Shown here piece after piece: positions 10,756 to 21,410 of a stretch of 64,000 nt of DNA. Position 1 is the stretch's first letter, and each line of letters opens with the position of its first letter. The translations under genes were made by a program, and so were the position numbers. Origin of the DNA: Populus alba (lineage: Eukaryota; Streptophyta; Magnoliopsida; Malpighiales; Salicaceae); contig NC_133288.1 in NCBI RefSeq assembly GCF_005239225.2, forward strand, positions 13,460,169 through 13,524,168, read 5' to 3'. Under the pieces are notes generated by a model, which worked only from the letters and a program-made list of their open reading frames with translations, did no database searches and was not told where the DNA came from.

Positions 10756-12187
10756 TGATTAGTACTTAAAAGTGCATTTTTATCAAGGTTTTATATCATC
10801 ATTTTACACTTGAAGTATCAATAACTCCTTAACTAAAGCATGTTTTATAATGACATATCTAATAATATAAGATATCTTTAATTTATGGTAAATGTTCATC
10901 TTAAATACAAGCCTATCATATAAATGAAATGATTGATTGATGAATTTGAGTATTGAAATTGAAAGGACAAAAAGAGGGCCAAACTTAGAAATGAGATATT
11001 GGTGCAGTTCAAACTGGAATACTATTCGGTAATCAGGTTATATCTAGAGCTGTAGATCTTGGATTTAGGTCTGTTTTATATAGATGGAAAGATAAGACAT
11101 AGGCCTATAACTTTCATGTGGAGTACAAGATTTAATAAGTCGTTTTCAAGTCCAAATTATAGCAACAATGGAGAAGTCCGAATCTGTCCTATAACTTAGA
11201 CAATGTTCAGTGTTCAACCCATATCTCGAGTTCTAAAAGTCCAAATGACCTCAATTTTTTTTCCTGGAGAGATAAGACAATTTCCTAGAACTTTCATGGG
11301 TATAGATGGTTCCAATTCTGATGTTAGCAATGACGCTTTATTCAAACAAGAAGATAAGGATTTTTACCAAGTCAAGAGTTGGCCACCCACTCAACAATTA
11401 GTCATCAAATAAATAGTTCCAAATTTTGGCCTATAAAAGGAGGCATTTGCCATGCATTTAGGAGCTTGGTTGTTCAGATCAAGAACTTGCTCTTGCTCTC
11501 TCTCTTTATATTTTTTGTAATTATTAAGTTTTGCTTTCATTAATATCTTGTTTATGCTTTTCATTTCCTTTCCTTTACTTAGTTAACTTGTATCTTATTT
11601 ATGTTCTTATTTTATTTATTTATGTTTCTCTTTTTCATTATGTTTTAGATAAGTTTATTATGTCAAGGTGAAAATGTTACACTAATGGTGTAAGAATAAG
11701 TATAGTGTAAACTCAACATGGACCTTAATGTTTAATATTAACATGTCTTATCTTTTTATCTTACTAATTCTTAATACCTTGCTTGTTAAATGGTTAATCT
11801 AGATTTATGTTATATAACACTTGGTACAAAAAATACTTGGCACTCTCATAGCCCAATCGTATTGTATTACCTACACATGTGCTATGAAAGGAACTCTATT
11901 TGTTGTTAACATAAGTTAGCATCATGAATTCCTGACAATATTTAAAAGTTTGGTGTTACTTAAATAAGATAATTAATATGATCATATTAACAATTTATAA
12001 TGAGTTATTAATGAAAAATTCATCCAATTGGAACCTCTTTTATGTGTGGTTTCTAGTTAAATATAAGAGTTTATACTATTCTTGTTTGAAATACCATTAA
12101 TGGATCCTCTAACCTTGACATTTTTTTTATCATTATTTAATCCTTACATTAATCTTTCATCTCAAAGTTCTCATCAACTTCTTCTTC

Positions 12188-12222
<35 letters not shown>

Positions 12223-12380
12223 TATTATTACTATTGTTATTGTTGTTGTTGTTGTTGTATTGCTGTTGTCTGTAATTTATATAATTAACCTCCCTATGGT
12301 TCAACCCCAGTCTTGCCTGGTTATTTATTACTTCGACACTTTTACACCTGGGAGAAAACATCAATCTTTTGGTCATGTCA
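10756..12380 (+). repeat. solo LTR, family 1, with exact target-site duplication
   Basis: Full LTR from TGATTAGTAC to GGTCATGTCA, about 1.6 kb, with AGAGC immediately on both sides (10751-10755 and 12381-12385). It splits copia reverse transcriptase directly after the YVDN motif, and the coding sequence resumes on the other side. TATA box GCCTATAAAAGG lies near 11431. It has one TTA array (about 12189-12235) and lacks the GATCTTTTAGATC block, so it belongs to the block-less subtype. Confidence 0.93.
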
Positions 12381-12634
12381 AGAGCCATTGATGACGATAT
12401 TGTCCACATAAACAAGGAGGACAACAATACCCATGGATGTCTTTCGTAGAAAGAGAGAGGATTCATACTGACTTTGAGTGAAAGAGAAACCTAGCAACGT
12501 GGATCAAAACTTGTCAAAATATACTTTCGATGCTTGCTTCAAACCATACAAAGAACATTTTAGTTTGCAAACATCATTAGATGAGGAAGTGAACATACCA
12601 GAAGGAAGTTTTAGGTAAACATCTTCCTTGAGAT
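12381..12634 (-). pseudogene. copia reverse transcriptase, middle part
   Basis: The minus strand reads KEDVYLKLPSG..VCKLKCSLYGLKQAS and then LVYVDNIVINGS, the catalytic YVDD region with the second Asp replaced by Asn. It continues into the segment at 10640-10755 once the solo LTR is removed. A stop lies in the middle. The N-terminal third of RT is missing at the 12634 junction. Confidence 0.83.
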
Positions 12635-14222
12635 TGATTAGTACTTAAAAGTGCATGTTTATCAAGGTTTTATATCATCATTTTGCACTTGAAGTATCAA
12701 TAACTCCTTAACTAAAGCATGTTTTATAATAACAAATTTAATACTATAAGATACCTTAATTTATGGTAAATGTTCATATTAAATGCAGGCCTATCACATA
12801 AATAAAAGGATTGAATGATGAGTTTAAGTATTGAAAGTGAAAGGACAAAGAGATGGCCAAACTTAGAAAAGAGATGCTGGTGTAGTCCAAACTGGAACAT
12901 TGCTCGGTAATTGGATCATATCTAGAGCTCTAGATCTCGGATTTAGGTCCATTTTATATGGATGGAAAGGTAAGACAAAGGCCTACAACTTTCATGGGAG
13001 CCCAAGATTTAAAAAGGCTGTTTTAAAGTCCAAATTGAAGGAACAACGAAGAAGTCCGAAGTTGTCCTGTAGCCCAGACACTATTTAGTGTTTAGCCCAT
13101 ATCTTGAGTTCTAGAAGTCCAAATGACCTCATCTTTTTTTTGTTGGAAAGCTGAGACAATTTCCTAGAACATTCATAAGGATTCTAGGCAAATTATGATG
13201 TTAGCAATGACGTCTTGATCAGACAAGAAGATAAGGATTGTTATCTAGTCAAGATGTGGTCACCCACTCATCAATTAGTCAACAAATCAATAGTTCCAAA
13301 TTTTGGCCTATAAAAGGAGGCACTTACCATGTATTGAGGCATCTTGGTTTCCAGATCAAGATCATGCTCTTGCTTTCTCTCTTTGTATTGTTTATGTTTT
13401 GCTTTCATTAATATCAAGTTTATGCACTTCATTTCCTTTCCTTTACTTAATTAACTTCTTTCTCATTTATGTTCTTATCTTGTTCATTTATGTTTCTTTC
13501 TTTCATTATGTTTAGCTAAGTTAATTATGTCAAGGTAAAAAGGGTACACTAATGGTGTAAGAATAAGTATAATATAAACTTAACATGGACCTTAACGTTG
13601 GATACTAACATGTTTTATATTTGTTATCTTGTTCACTTTTAATACTCTGGTTGTTAAATGGTTAATCTAGATTTATGTTGTATAACACTTGGTACAACAA
13701 ATACTTGGTACTTTCATAGCCCATACTGTATGGTATAACCGACACCTGAGCTATGAAAGAAACTTGATTTGTTGTTAACATAAGTTATAATCATGAATGT
13801 CTGCCAACATTTACAAGTATTAGCTTTATTCGAATAAGATAACTAATGTAATCATGTTAACAATTTATAATCTAATTGGAACCTCCTTTATGTGTGGTTT
13901 CCAATTGAGTAATAAGAGTTTATACTTATACTTGTTTGAAGTACATTAGTGGATCCTCTAACCTTGGTATTTTTTTTTTCATTATTTAATCCTTACATTA
14001 ATCTTTCATCCCAAAGTTCTCATTAATTTCTTCTTCTTCTTCTTTTACTACTACTATTACTACTACTATATTATTACTATTATTATTATTATTATTATTA
14101 TTTACATTCTGTTTATATTATATAATATATCTCTTTGATCTTTTCATAAACTCAGTATATAGGCTAGAAACCTATGACCCGATCTTTTAGATCATTCTCA
14201 AGTGTAACAACGCCACGTACTG

Positions 14223-14256
<34 letters not shown>

Positions 14257-14398
14257 GTTATTATTATTGTTGTTGTTGTCTTGTTATTTATAATTTATAC
14301 AATTAACCTCTCTGTGGTTCGACCCCGATCTTGCCGGGTTATTTATTACTTCGACACTCCTACACTTGGGAGAAGACATCAAGCTTTTGGTCGTGTCA
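12635..14398 (+). repeat. 5' LTR of copy 2
   Basis: Starts TGATTAGTAC and ends GGTCGTGTCA, 1764 bp, directly followed by the primer site. TATA box GGCCTATAAAAGG is at about 13307-13318. Two TTA-type arrays (about 14041-14101 and 14224-14256) flank the GATCTTTTAGATC block. The 10-bp CTTTCATAGC/GCTATGAAAG stem is present near 13709-13758. Confidence 0.92.
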
Positions 14399-14404
14399 AG
14401 TTTT

Positions 14405-14421
14405 TGGCGCCGTTGCCGGGA
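14405..14421 (+). other. primer binding site for tRNA-Asp
   Basis: TGGCGCCGTTGCCGGG lies six bases after the LTR end and is the complement of the 3' end of plant tRNA-Asp (...CCCGGCAACGGCGCCA). This is the usual primer of Athila/Tat elements and fixes both the LTR end and the lineage. Confidence 0.9.
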
Positions 14422-14630
14422 AGGTAAATTCTTGTATAAATTATAATATTTAATTTATTTTCTCTTTTCACTTTTCATTTTATCTACCTTTTGTTTTCTT
14501 TGTTTTGTTTTGTTTCTTTTTCTTCTATTTTCTTTTCTTCCTTTTATTCTCTTTTTACATGTGCATGCGAGTTTGGTCACGTACATTAAGTGGTAGACTT
14601 TATAGGGTATCATCATCATTTTCAAAAAAT

Positions 14631-15173
14631 ATGGCTGAAGAAGATAATCAATCGCTCCATAATGAGAATAATCGTATGAGAACACTTAGAGACCACATGA
14701 ATCCCACAAGAACAAGTGCACCCTCATGCATCGTTTTCCCTCCTGATGCATCTCATTTTAATTTTAAGCCAGGCATTATTCAACTTTTACCTTCTTTTCA
14801 TGGTTTAGACCTAGAAAATCCATACTTGCATTTAAAGGAATTTGAGAAGGTCTGTAATACCTATAATGACTCAAATTGTAGCATGAATATCATTAGATTA
14901 AAGCTTTTTCCTTTTTCATTAAAAGATAAAGCTAAAACATGGCTACAAAATTTGAGACCAGGATCTATTCGTGCTTGGGATGAAATGCAACAACAATTTT
15001 TAAAGAAGTTTTTTCCGTCTCACAGAACAATCTCTCTCAAAAGACAAATCATCACTTTCACTCAAAAGTCAGGAGAAACATTTTACCAATGTTGGGATAG
15101 GTATCGAGATTTGCTTAATACTTGCCCACATCATGGTTTTGAAACATGGAGATTGGTTTCACATTTTTTATGA
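14631..15173 (+). pseudogene. gag N-terminal part, copy 2
   Basis: The open frame extends upstream to 14505, but the segment before 14631 is a pyrimidine-rich leader. I choose the ATG at 14631 (MAEEDNQSL) because sister copies start there too. It encodes the retrotransposon gag capsid region, with motifs such as LENPYLHLKEF, AKTWLQNL and FFPSHRT. Near 15163 one extra base in a T run shifts the frame relative to the copy at 36200-36440 (which reads FYEGLTP in frame), so gag ends here and resumes in the frame of the next ORF. Gag would form the particle that packages element RNA. Confidence 0.83.
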
Positions 15174-17607
15174 AGGTTTAACACCTAGAGATAGGCAAAT
15201 GATTGAATTGATGTGCAATGGAACTTTCGAAGATAAAGACCCTAATGAAGCAATGGAGTACCTAGACTTGCTAGCTGAAAATGCTCAAAATTGGGACACC
15301 ACAGGTACTTATGAGGCACCAAGTAAAACTCAACCTCATACATCTAGTGGAGGTATGCACAACCTTAGGGAAGATCATGACCTCCAAGCCAAGTTTGCAT
15401 CTTTAGCTAGAAAAGTCGAAGCACTTGAATTGAAAAAGAGTGGTCAATTAAAATTTGTTCAAGACATTGTGTGTCAAATCTGTGAAACCAAGGAACACTC
15501 AACAAATGATTGTCCAACTTTGCCTTCTTTTAGGGAATGCCTCCATGAACAAGCCCATGCTTTAAATAGTTTCCAAAGACCCAACCATAACCCATGCTCA
15601 CAAACGTATAACCCTGGTTGGAGAAATCACCTAAATTTTAGTTGGAAGAGTGGTAGCAACAATGCACAAACTTCACAGCCACCATTTCAAGCACACCATA
15701 ATTTTCAAAATTCTCATGGATATGCACCTCCTTATGCTCCACCTCCTAGAAGAAATCTTGAGGAAACATTGCATGTATTCATTGAAAAGCAGGAGACAAT
15801 CAACACTCAACTTGCTCAAAGCATGACAGATTTTAAAGATGCTCTTGCAAAATTAACATCTGCTCTCAGTTTCCAAGAGAAAGGTAAGTTTCCATCTCAA
15901 CCACAGCAAAATCCAAAAGGGCAATACAATGCAAATGCGAGTAGTTCTGGAAGCCAACACATGGATCAAGTCAAATCAGTCATCACTCTTCGTAGTGGTA
16001 AGGTTATTGAAAAACCCATTCTTGAACCTTGTGAGAAAGATGATGAGTCTATCTTTGAGGGTAAGGAAGGGGTTGAACCTGAACATTACAAAGAGAAGGC
16101 TGATTCCCCGCCAGCACTTTCATTTCCTCATGCCATAACCAAACAAAGAAAAGTCAATCACAACTCTGAAATCTTTGAAACTTTCAAACAGGTAAGGATC
16201 AATATACCTTTGTTGGATGCTATTAAACAGGTTCCTTCCTATGCTAAATTTTTGAAAGATCTATGCATTGTGAAGAGAAAACTGAATGTGAAAAAGAAAG
16301 CCTTTTTAGCCGAACAAGTAAGTGTCATTCTTCAAAACAATAATGTTTTGAAATATAAAGACCCTGGTTGTCCTACAATTTCTTGCTTTATTGGAGAGCA
16401 TAAAATTGAAAGAGTCTTACTTGATCTTGGAGCTAGTGTGAATTTACTTCCATATTCAGTTTTTCAAAGTCTCAATCTAGGTGAGTTAAAACCAACTTCT
16501 GTAACTCTTTTACTTGCTGATAGATCGGTAAAAGTTCCTAGAGGAATAGTTGAAGATGTGTTAGTACAAGTCGATAAATTCATTTATCCTGTGGATTTTA
16601 TTGTCTTGGACATGCAACCTGTTGAAGCATGTAATTTATTTCCTATTATTTTAGGACGTCCGTTTCTTGCAACTTCTAATGCATTGATTAATTGTAGGAA
16701 TGGACTCATGAAGTTATCTTTTGGAAACATGACATTGGAGGTGAATATTTTCAACATTTGCAAGCAACCTGGAGATGATAATGATTTACAAGAAGTAGAT
16801 CTTATTGAAGAATTAGTTCATGATCAACTTGAATCTACTTTGAGTAAAATTGAGTTGGATGAATCTGATGATTTGCAAATGATTTATTCTCAGGAAGAAA
16901 TCACGGATGAAAAGGGCACTAAAAATGTTGATGCCAATCTTTTGTCAAGAGTGACAGCAGATTTGACATCTGACATCCCACCAATCGATGATTACTCTCC
17001 TGACGAATCCTTACTTTCTCTTAGTTCAATGCCTTGGTTTGCTAAAAATATCAATTTTCTTCCTTTAGGAGATTTGCCAGCTCACTGGAGTACTAAAGAC
17101 AAAGGAAAGTTTTTGAACGAAGTGAAGAACTTTTATTGGGATGACCCTAACTTACTCAAATATTGTCCTAACCAAAAATTTCAAAGATGCATTCCTGACA
17201 ATGAGGTAAGTAGCGTCATTAAACTTTGTCATTCTGAAGCATGTGGGAGTCATTTCTCATTAAGAAAGACGACTGCAAAAATCTTACAAAATGGATTTTA
17301 TTGGCCCACCATGTTCAAGGACACATATGCATTCTACAAAACTTGTGAAAATTGTCAAAAAGTTGATACTGGTCAAAAAGCTTTGCTTTATAATTCTCGA
17401 CTCCATTTATTTCCTGAAAAACTAAGATCAAGATGGAGCGGTCCATTTATTTTGAAACATGTGTATCCTTATGGGGCCCTTGATATTGAGAATCCAAAGA
17501 ATGACAATGTTTTGAAGGTAAATGAACATCATTTAAAAGCTTACTTTGATGAGTTTCCTAGTGAAAATGAATCCATTGGTTTGAATGATCTTATTGATAA
17601 AGGTTGA
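15133..17607 (+). CDS. gag C-terminus, protease and internally deleted integrase in one 824-codon frame
   Basis: Residues 1-130 continue gag and end in a CCHC zinc knuckle (C114-x2-C-x4-H-x4-C127). A linker follows, with YAPPYAPPP. The aspartic protease has DLGAS at 431-435 and ILGRPFL at 506-512; DLGA rather than DTGA is usual in Athila-type proteases. At about residue 590 (near 16907) the frame jumps directly to the end of RNase H, so reverse transcriptase and RNase H are deleted. It runs into the integrase zinc module, here with an intact CENC, and at about residue 736 jumps again to the integrase C-terminus (LRSRWSGPF), losing the DDE core. Both deletions kept the frame open for the whole length. 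The true gag start lies upstream, beyond the frameshift. Confidence 0.85.
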   Translation: MVLKHGDWFHIFYEGLTPRDRQMIELMCNGTFEDKDPNEAMEYLDLLAENAQNWDTTGTYEAPSKTQPHTSSGGMHNLREDHDLQAKFASLARKVEALELKKSGQLKFVQDIVCQICETKEHSTNDCPTLPSFRECLHEQAHALNSFQRPNHNPCSQTYNPGWRNHLNFSWKSGSNNAQTSQPPFQAHHNFQNSHGYAPPYAPPPRRNLEETLHVFIEKQETINTQLAQSMTDFKDALAKLTSALSFQEKGKFPSQPQQNPKGQYNANASSSGSQHMDQVKSVITLRSGKVIEKPILEPCEKDDESIFEGKEGVEPEHYKEKADSPPALSFPHAITKQRKVNHNSEIFETFKQVRINIPLLDAIKQVPSYAKFLKDLCIVKRKLNVKKKAFLAEQVSVILQNNNVLKYKDPGCPTISCFIGEHKIERVLLDLGASVNLLPYSVFQSLNLGELKPTSVTLLLADRSVKVPRGIVEDVLVQVDKFIYPVDFIVLDMQPVEACNLFPIILGRPFLATSNALINCRNGLMKLSFGNMTLEVNIFNICKQPGDDNDLQEVDLIEELVHDQLESTLSKIELDESDDLQMIYSQEEITDEKGTKNVDANLLSRVTADLTSDIPPIDDYSPDESLLSLSSMPWFAKNINFLPLGDLPAHWSTKDKGKFLNEVKNFYWDDPNLLKYCPNQKFQRCIPDNEVSSVIKLCHSEACGSHFSLRKTTAKILQNGFYWPTMFKDTYAFYKTCENCQKVDTGQKALLYNSRLHLFPEKLRSRWSGPFILKHVYPYGALDIENPKNDNVLKVNEHHLKAYFDEFPSENESIGLNDLIDKG

Positions 17608-17823
17608 TTATTTTGTTTTTCTCACATTTTTTTTTGTTTGTTCCTTTTTGGTGTGACTTTTGTTTTGCTAGTCTCTCTCTCACCCTGGTCAAATGGCGGA
17701 TAATGGTACTCCGTGACTTAAGTCTTTCACACCTGTTTCCCAAAATAACTATTCTGTATATATTTGTACAATTCTTAGCTTTTTCTCTCTTCTTTGAATC
17801 TCTTCTCTAATTCTCTTTTGAAA

Positions 17824-18384
17824 ATGGACACCACTCTTGAAAAATTGATAAGGTATTTTCTCGCTCTGCCTCCAAATGCGATTACAAAAATTTACCATGC
17901 TAGGTGTGCAAGATTGAGGTTGTTAATGAATCATGGAATTCCTGAAGATATTCGCTGGCCAATTGAAGCAAAGGTCCGCTTATCAGGTGAGTCCTCTAAT
18001 TCTTTCATTTCACACATGCCTGGAACAGGTACAAGCACTTTTGCAAAGAAATGTCGTGCAAAACGACTGAAAGTCTGTCACAGATGTGCCAGATGGACTT
18101 GTAATGCGATGTGTCGTTCTTTAGGAATGGTATCTGTAAACCGTGAAGATAAAATACAATTCATTAAGGATGGCCTGAGTAAGGGGTCTTTAGATAATCT
18201 TCTGTTGACCCTTGAGACGCATCCTAATAGAGATGTGCATCTTGCAATTCATGATTTATGGCCACAATTCCATAAAGAACATGATCGACTTAGTCTTGGG
18301 AATCTGACTAAAAAAAGACCCTGTTTGCCAGTTTTTAAGAAAACTGGATGGGAAGCCTATCCCCGACCTATAGAGGGCGTTTAA
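17824..18384 (+). CDS. unrecognised Cys-rich ORF between pol and LOG
   Basis: I choose the Met at 17824 (MDTTLEKLIRYF) over the in-frame Met at 17794, because the upstream part lies in a pyrimidine-rich leader. The product is about 186 residues, basic and soluble, with no signal peptide or membrane segment that I can see. The centre has a cysteine cluster, CHRCARWTCNAMC (C-x2-C-x4-C-x3-C), preceded by KKCRAKRLK, which could be a zinc site beside a basic nucleic-acid-binding patch. It lies in the slot where Athila elements carry a third ORF, sometimes called env-like, but nothing here looks like an envelope protein. Function is unknown. The frame is open for its whole length. Confidence 0.6.
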   Translation: MDTTLEKLIRYFLALPPNAITKIYHARCARLRLLMNHGIPEDIRWPIEAKVRLSGESSNSFISHMPGTGTSTFAKKCRAKRLKVCHRCARWTCNAMCRSLGMVSVNREDKIQFIKDGLSKGSLDNLLLTLETHPNRDVHLAIHDLWPQFHKEHDRLSLGNLTKKRPCLPVFKKTGWEAYPRPIEGV

Positions 18385-18611
18385 GCCATTCTTGGATGTA
18401 AAACCAAGGGAAGATGTGAGCCACAATCACAACTACCTGTACATACATGCTTTCTCAAAATAAATAAATAAAGAGAGAGAGTGTGAGACTACAGTTGGCC
18501 TACATATAGGTGGTATGATTGCATTTTCACTTTTTCATCTATAAATTCTTCTCTTCCTTCCCTTCATTTCTACTCATCCCATACAGTCATCAAATATAAC
18601 AGTGTGTAGAA
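18385..18611 (+). promoter_or_regulatory. promoter-like region and 5' leader of the captured LOG gene
   Basis: TATAAAT at 18540-18546 lies 66 bases before the LOG start codon and is followed by a pyrimidine-rich stretch (TTCTTCTCTTCCTTCCC), the look of a plant core promoter and leader. A GA run (AAAGAGAGAGAG) is at about 18471-18482. If real, the captured segment includes sequence from upstream of the transcription start. Confidence 0.5.
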
Positions 18612-19265
18612 ATGGCAGGTTCCTCAAGTCATCACATAAGAAATATTTGTGTTTTTGATGGATCCAGCCTTGGGAAAGAAAAAGAGTTTTTAGAATCAAC
18701 AAATCATCTTGGTCGGGTACTAGCTGAGAGAAAGATTCATTTAGTGTATGGGGGAGGCAGCCTTGGGTTAATGGGAGGTGTGTCAATGGCTGCATTTTTA
18801 GGAGGCAGTCAAGTTTTGGGGGTTGTCCCCAAAGCTTTAGCAAATGGAGACATCATTGGAAAAACAATTGGAGAGGAACTACAGGTCCCAATAATGTCTG
18901 ATCGACTGAATGCCATGTTTAGCCATGCTGATGCCTTCATTGCCTTACCAGGTGGTCTGCGCACATTGAAAGAGATCTTTCATATTTCATCTTGGGCCCA
19001 ACTGCACATTCACCATAAACATATAGGTTTGTTAAATGTTAATGGTTTTTATGATAAGTTGTTGTCTTTCCTTGATCAAGCTGTGGAACAGGAATTTCTA
19101 ACATCTTCGGCACGACAAATCATAATCTCTGCTGCTACTGCTGAACAATTGATTGACCAACTACAATCTTTCATCCCTGTCATTGATCCTTGCATGAGTC
19201 GCCTAGATTGGTCAGCTAAGGAAAGCCGTAAAAAGCTTAGATTAGATTTGAGCCTTCATCTGTGA
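18612..19265 (+). CDS. captured intronless LOG-type cytokinin phosphoribohydrolase
   Basis: LOG enzymes release active cytokinin bases from their riboside 5'-monophosphates. The 217-residue product has family length and order: VFDGSS at 14-19 (most LOGs have Cys at 16), VYGGGSLGLMG at 45-55, R98 in the region that is normally DMHxRK, and PGGLRTLKE at 113-121. The family motif is PGGxGTxxE, so a Gly is replaced by Arg and an acidic residue by Lys, while the final Glu is kept. The rest is normal through WAQ, GLLNVNGFY and the basic tail. Plant LOG genes have several introns; this copy has none. It lies in sense inside an Athila-type element. The altered catalytic motif makes activity doubtful although the frame is intact. 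Confidence 0.88.
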   Translation: MAGSSSHHIRNICVFDGSSLGKEKEFLESTNHLGRVLAERKIHLVYGGGSLGLMGGVSMAAFLGGSQVLGVVPKALANGDIIGKTIGEELQVPIMSDRLNAMFSHADAFIALPGGLRTLKEIFHISSWAQLHIHHKHIGLLNVNGFYDKLLSFLDQAVEQEFLTSSARQIIISAATAEQLIDQLQSFIPVIDPCMSRLDWSAKESRKKLRLDLSLHL

Positions 19266-21410
19266 AACCTTGTGTCTTTTGGTTTTATTAATAGCATATT
19301 ATTTTGTTTTGTTACTTCTTATATTTGTTTAAGTGTGTTTCAGGTTTGTCATTGTTCGTTGTTTTAGGTGATGTCTTCTATACTCTATCTTTCTACCTTA
19401 GGACATTGAGGACAATGTCTCCTTTTTGGTTGGGGGGAGAGGGTAGTAGTTTAAAAAAAAACAACTAACCAACTAACTTTTTTTGTTTTTAAAAAACCAT
19501 TTGGCAAAACTATTATTACTAGGATGGCAGAGTAAAGAGGAATTATTCTTGAGACGCATCTTAGTAAAAATTTTCTAATGGTTATTTGCAATATTCATAA
19601 CAAGGCCTATTAGAATACTTCTTGAAATATTCAGGTTTACAAATTCTCTCATTGTTATCACTTGATTCTGCTCATATACTCATTTAACAAGTATTATTAA
19701 ACCTTCATTTTCACACACACACTTTAACATATGATTGTGGGTTGCACATTGGATTATTACATTATTTATGTTCTTTTGTTGAAGGTAACAACTAAGGGAA
19801 AGGGATAATATATAATTTGCAAAAAAAAAAATTAATAATATTGATGATAATAAAAACGTAGATATGTTTGATTTCGTAGCCTCCCTAACCTAAGCAATTA
19901 AGCCCGAAGGGGTGTTTTAACACCTAATACCCTAAAGTCAACTGACTTGGGAGCTATTGTGATACGATCCAGCCAAGGTCAAATTCGGATTTTGACGTAA
20001 AATGCGTAACTATCCAGTTTTACGGAAATAGTCATAATTCTCAATCCCACCGTTAGATCGGGCTGAAATGTTACGTGGAGGCTCCTGACATGTTTTCGTA
20101 CCTTGTGTTAAAATATCATGTCAATCGGAGTTCGGAAAGGCATCCAAACATGGGTCAACAGAGGCTGTACGGGTTTTGTTATTTACTTTCTTTTGACTTG
20201 TGGACTTCCTATTTGGCTAGGATTCTTTTTCCTAAAAGGATGCGGCAGCTTATTTTGGGAATCTCCTAATTCTACAAAGATCGTTAATGGGCTGCAACAT
20301 AGTTTTCAAGTGTGGCAAGGATTCATAAATGTTTCAGATTCCTTTTCTTGTAAGGATTCCTTATTCATCCTAGCTACAAAAAGGAAAGAAGATTTCAGAA
20401 CTAATTCTACCTTCAGATTTGATTCTCCTAGCTTATATAAGACTTCTAAAGGGCTACAAATCTGATCCTATCATATTTAGGATATTAAATTCGGATTTAT
20501 TTATTTTAATGTTATTTTCTTCTTAGTTTAGGGTATATTTATATTATTTGGGTTTAATTGTAAGTGGGCTTCATATAAGTCCACATAAGGGGTCCATTAG
20601 GGTTTATTTTAGTTTGCAGTCACTATAAATAAGGGCATAACCAGACATGTAAGAAGACAATTCATATTAATAAAACTTCTTGTTTGCCGCACTTTGTGTG
20701 TGTGTGTTGGTGAGATAATCTCCCTTCCATGGTTCTCTAAAGAACTGAAAACGACTTATCGAAGAACAACTGTCTTCGTGGCGTCATCCTTATACTTCTC
20801 GTTCGCGAATCAATATTCGTTGGGTGGGGGTTTACGTTTCCAATAGTGCTGGTGCCTAGGTACAAGTTATCTTTGTGTCACACTTCTATCAAACCTGATT
20901 TACTTGGTTTTTCGGGAATTGGTGTCTTTGTGTGTGGGTTGCGTGACCACGTGATCACGAGGTTCGCATCATATTGGCCCAAAGCTTGTTACATGGGTTA
21001 AGGAGAAAAGCTTAAGGAAATCAAACATTGTACTATCTACGTATTAGTATCTGCAACCCGAGTTGTTAAGCTCGTAGGGGTGTCTCAACACCTTATGCCC
21101 TAAGACCAACTGGTCTGGGAGTCATTAGCCTAAAACTCGTTACATGGGTTAAAGATACATTGTGTTTTAAGTTGTATGTGTATATAAATAAAAAATAAAA
21201 TAAAATAAAAAAGTAATAATAATAATAATCCCAACCCAAGGAAGTTCACCTTAAACATTTGAACATAATATTGTTTTCTTCCAACAAAAGCCCCATCATC
21301 TATGTTTTCATATATTGAGCACATAAAAAGAAGATTTATTAATATCTTGTTTAAGAAGTATGAAGCAGTAATATAAATTTAATGAGAGTTTGTTTATCTG
21401 GATAGATTAA
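19266..21410 (+). other. 3' non-coding region of copy 2
   Basis: It is collinear with 1681-2815 of copy 1, including the duplicated hairpin units, once the solo LTR at 19960-20971 is removed. The second unit lies at about 21057-21152. The end with the polypurine tract is deleted: at 21411 the sequence switches into the LTR interior, sharing TGGAA with both sides. Confidence 0.8.
19960..20971 (+). repeat. solo LTR of an unrelated element, with exact target-site duplication
   Basis: A 1012-bp insert running TGATACGATCC...GGTTCGCATCA, flanked by TATTG on both sides (19955-19959 and 20972-20976). Copy 1 has the uninterrupted site (GAGCTATTGGCCC). TATAAAT at 20624-20630 marks its promoter in plus orientation. 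Ends in TG/CA, the 5-bp duplication and no coding capacity identify a solo LTR. It is not similar to the Athila-type LTRs around it. Confidence 0.92.

Noticed and set aside
13303..13515. A 70-residue frame repeated in many LTRs (also at 3468, 21570, 28246, 40621, 63535)
   Set aside because: It begins at a TTG inside the TATA-box region, has no ATG start, and is conserved only because the LTRs are. The aligned older-subtype LTRs do not keep it. Read as LTR sequence, not a gene.
14505..14630. Upstream extension of gag from the Met at 14505
   Set aside because: This segment is a Phe-rich translation of a pyrimidine leader. The sister copies support the start at 14631.
20075..20465. Overlapping frames of 64 and 115 residues
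   Set aside because: They lie wholly inside the solo LTR at 19960-20971 and show no protein family.
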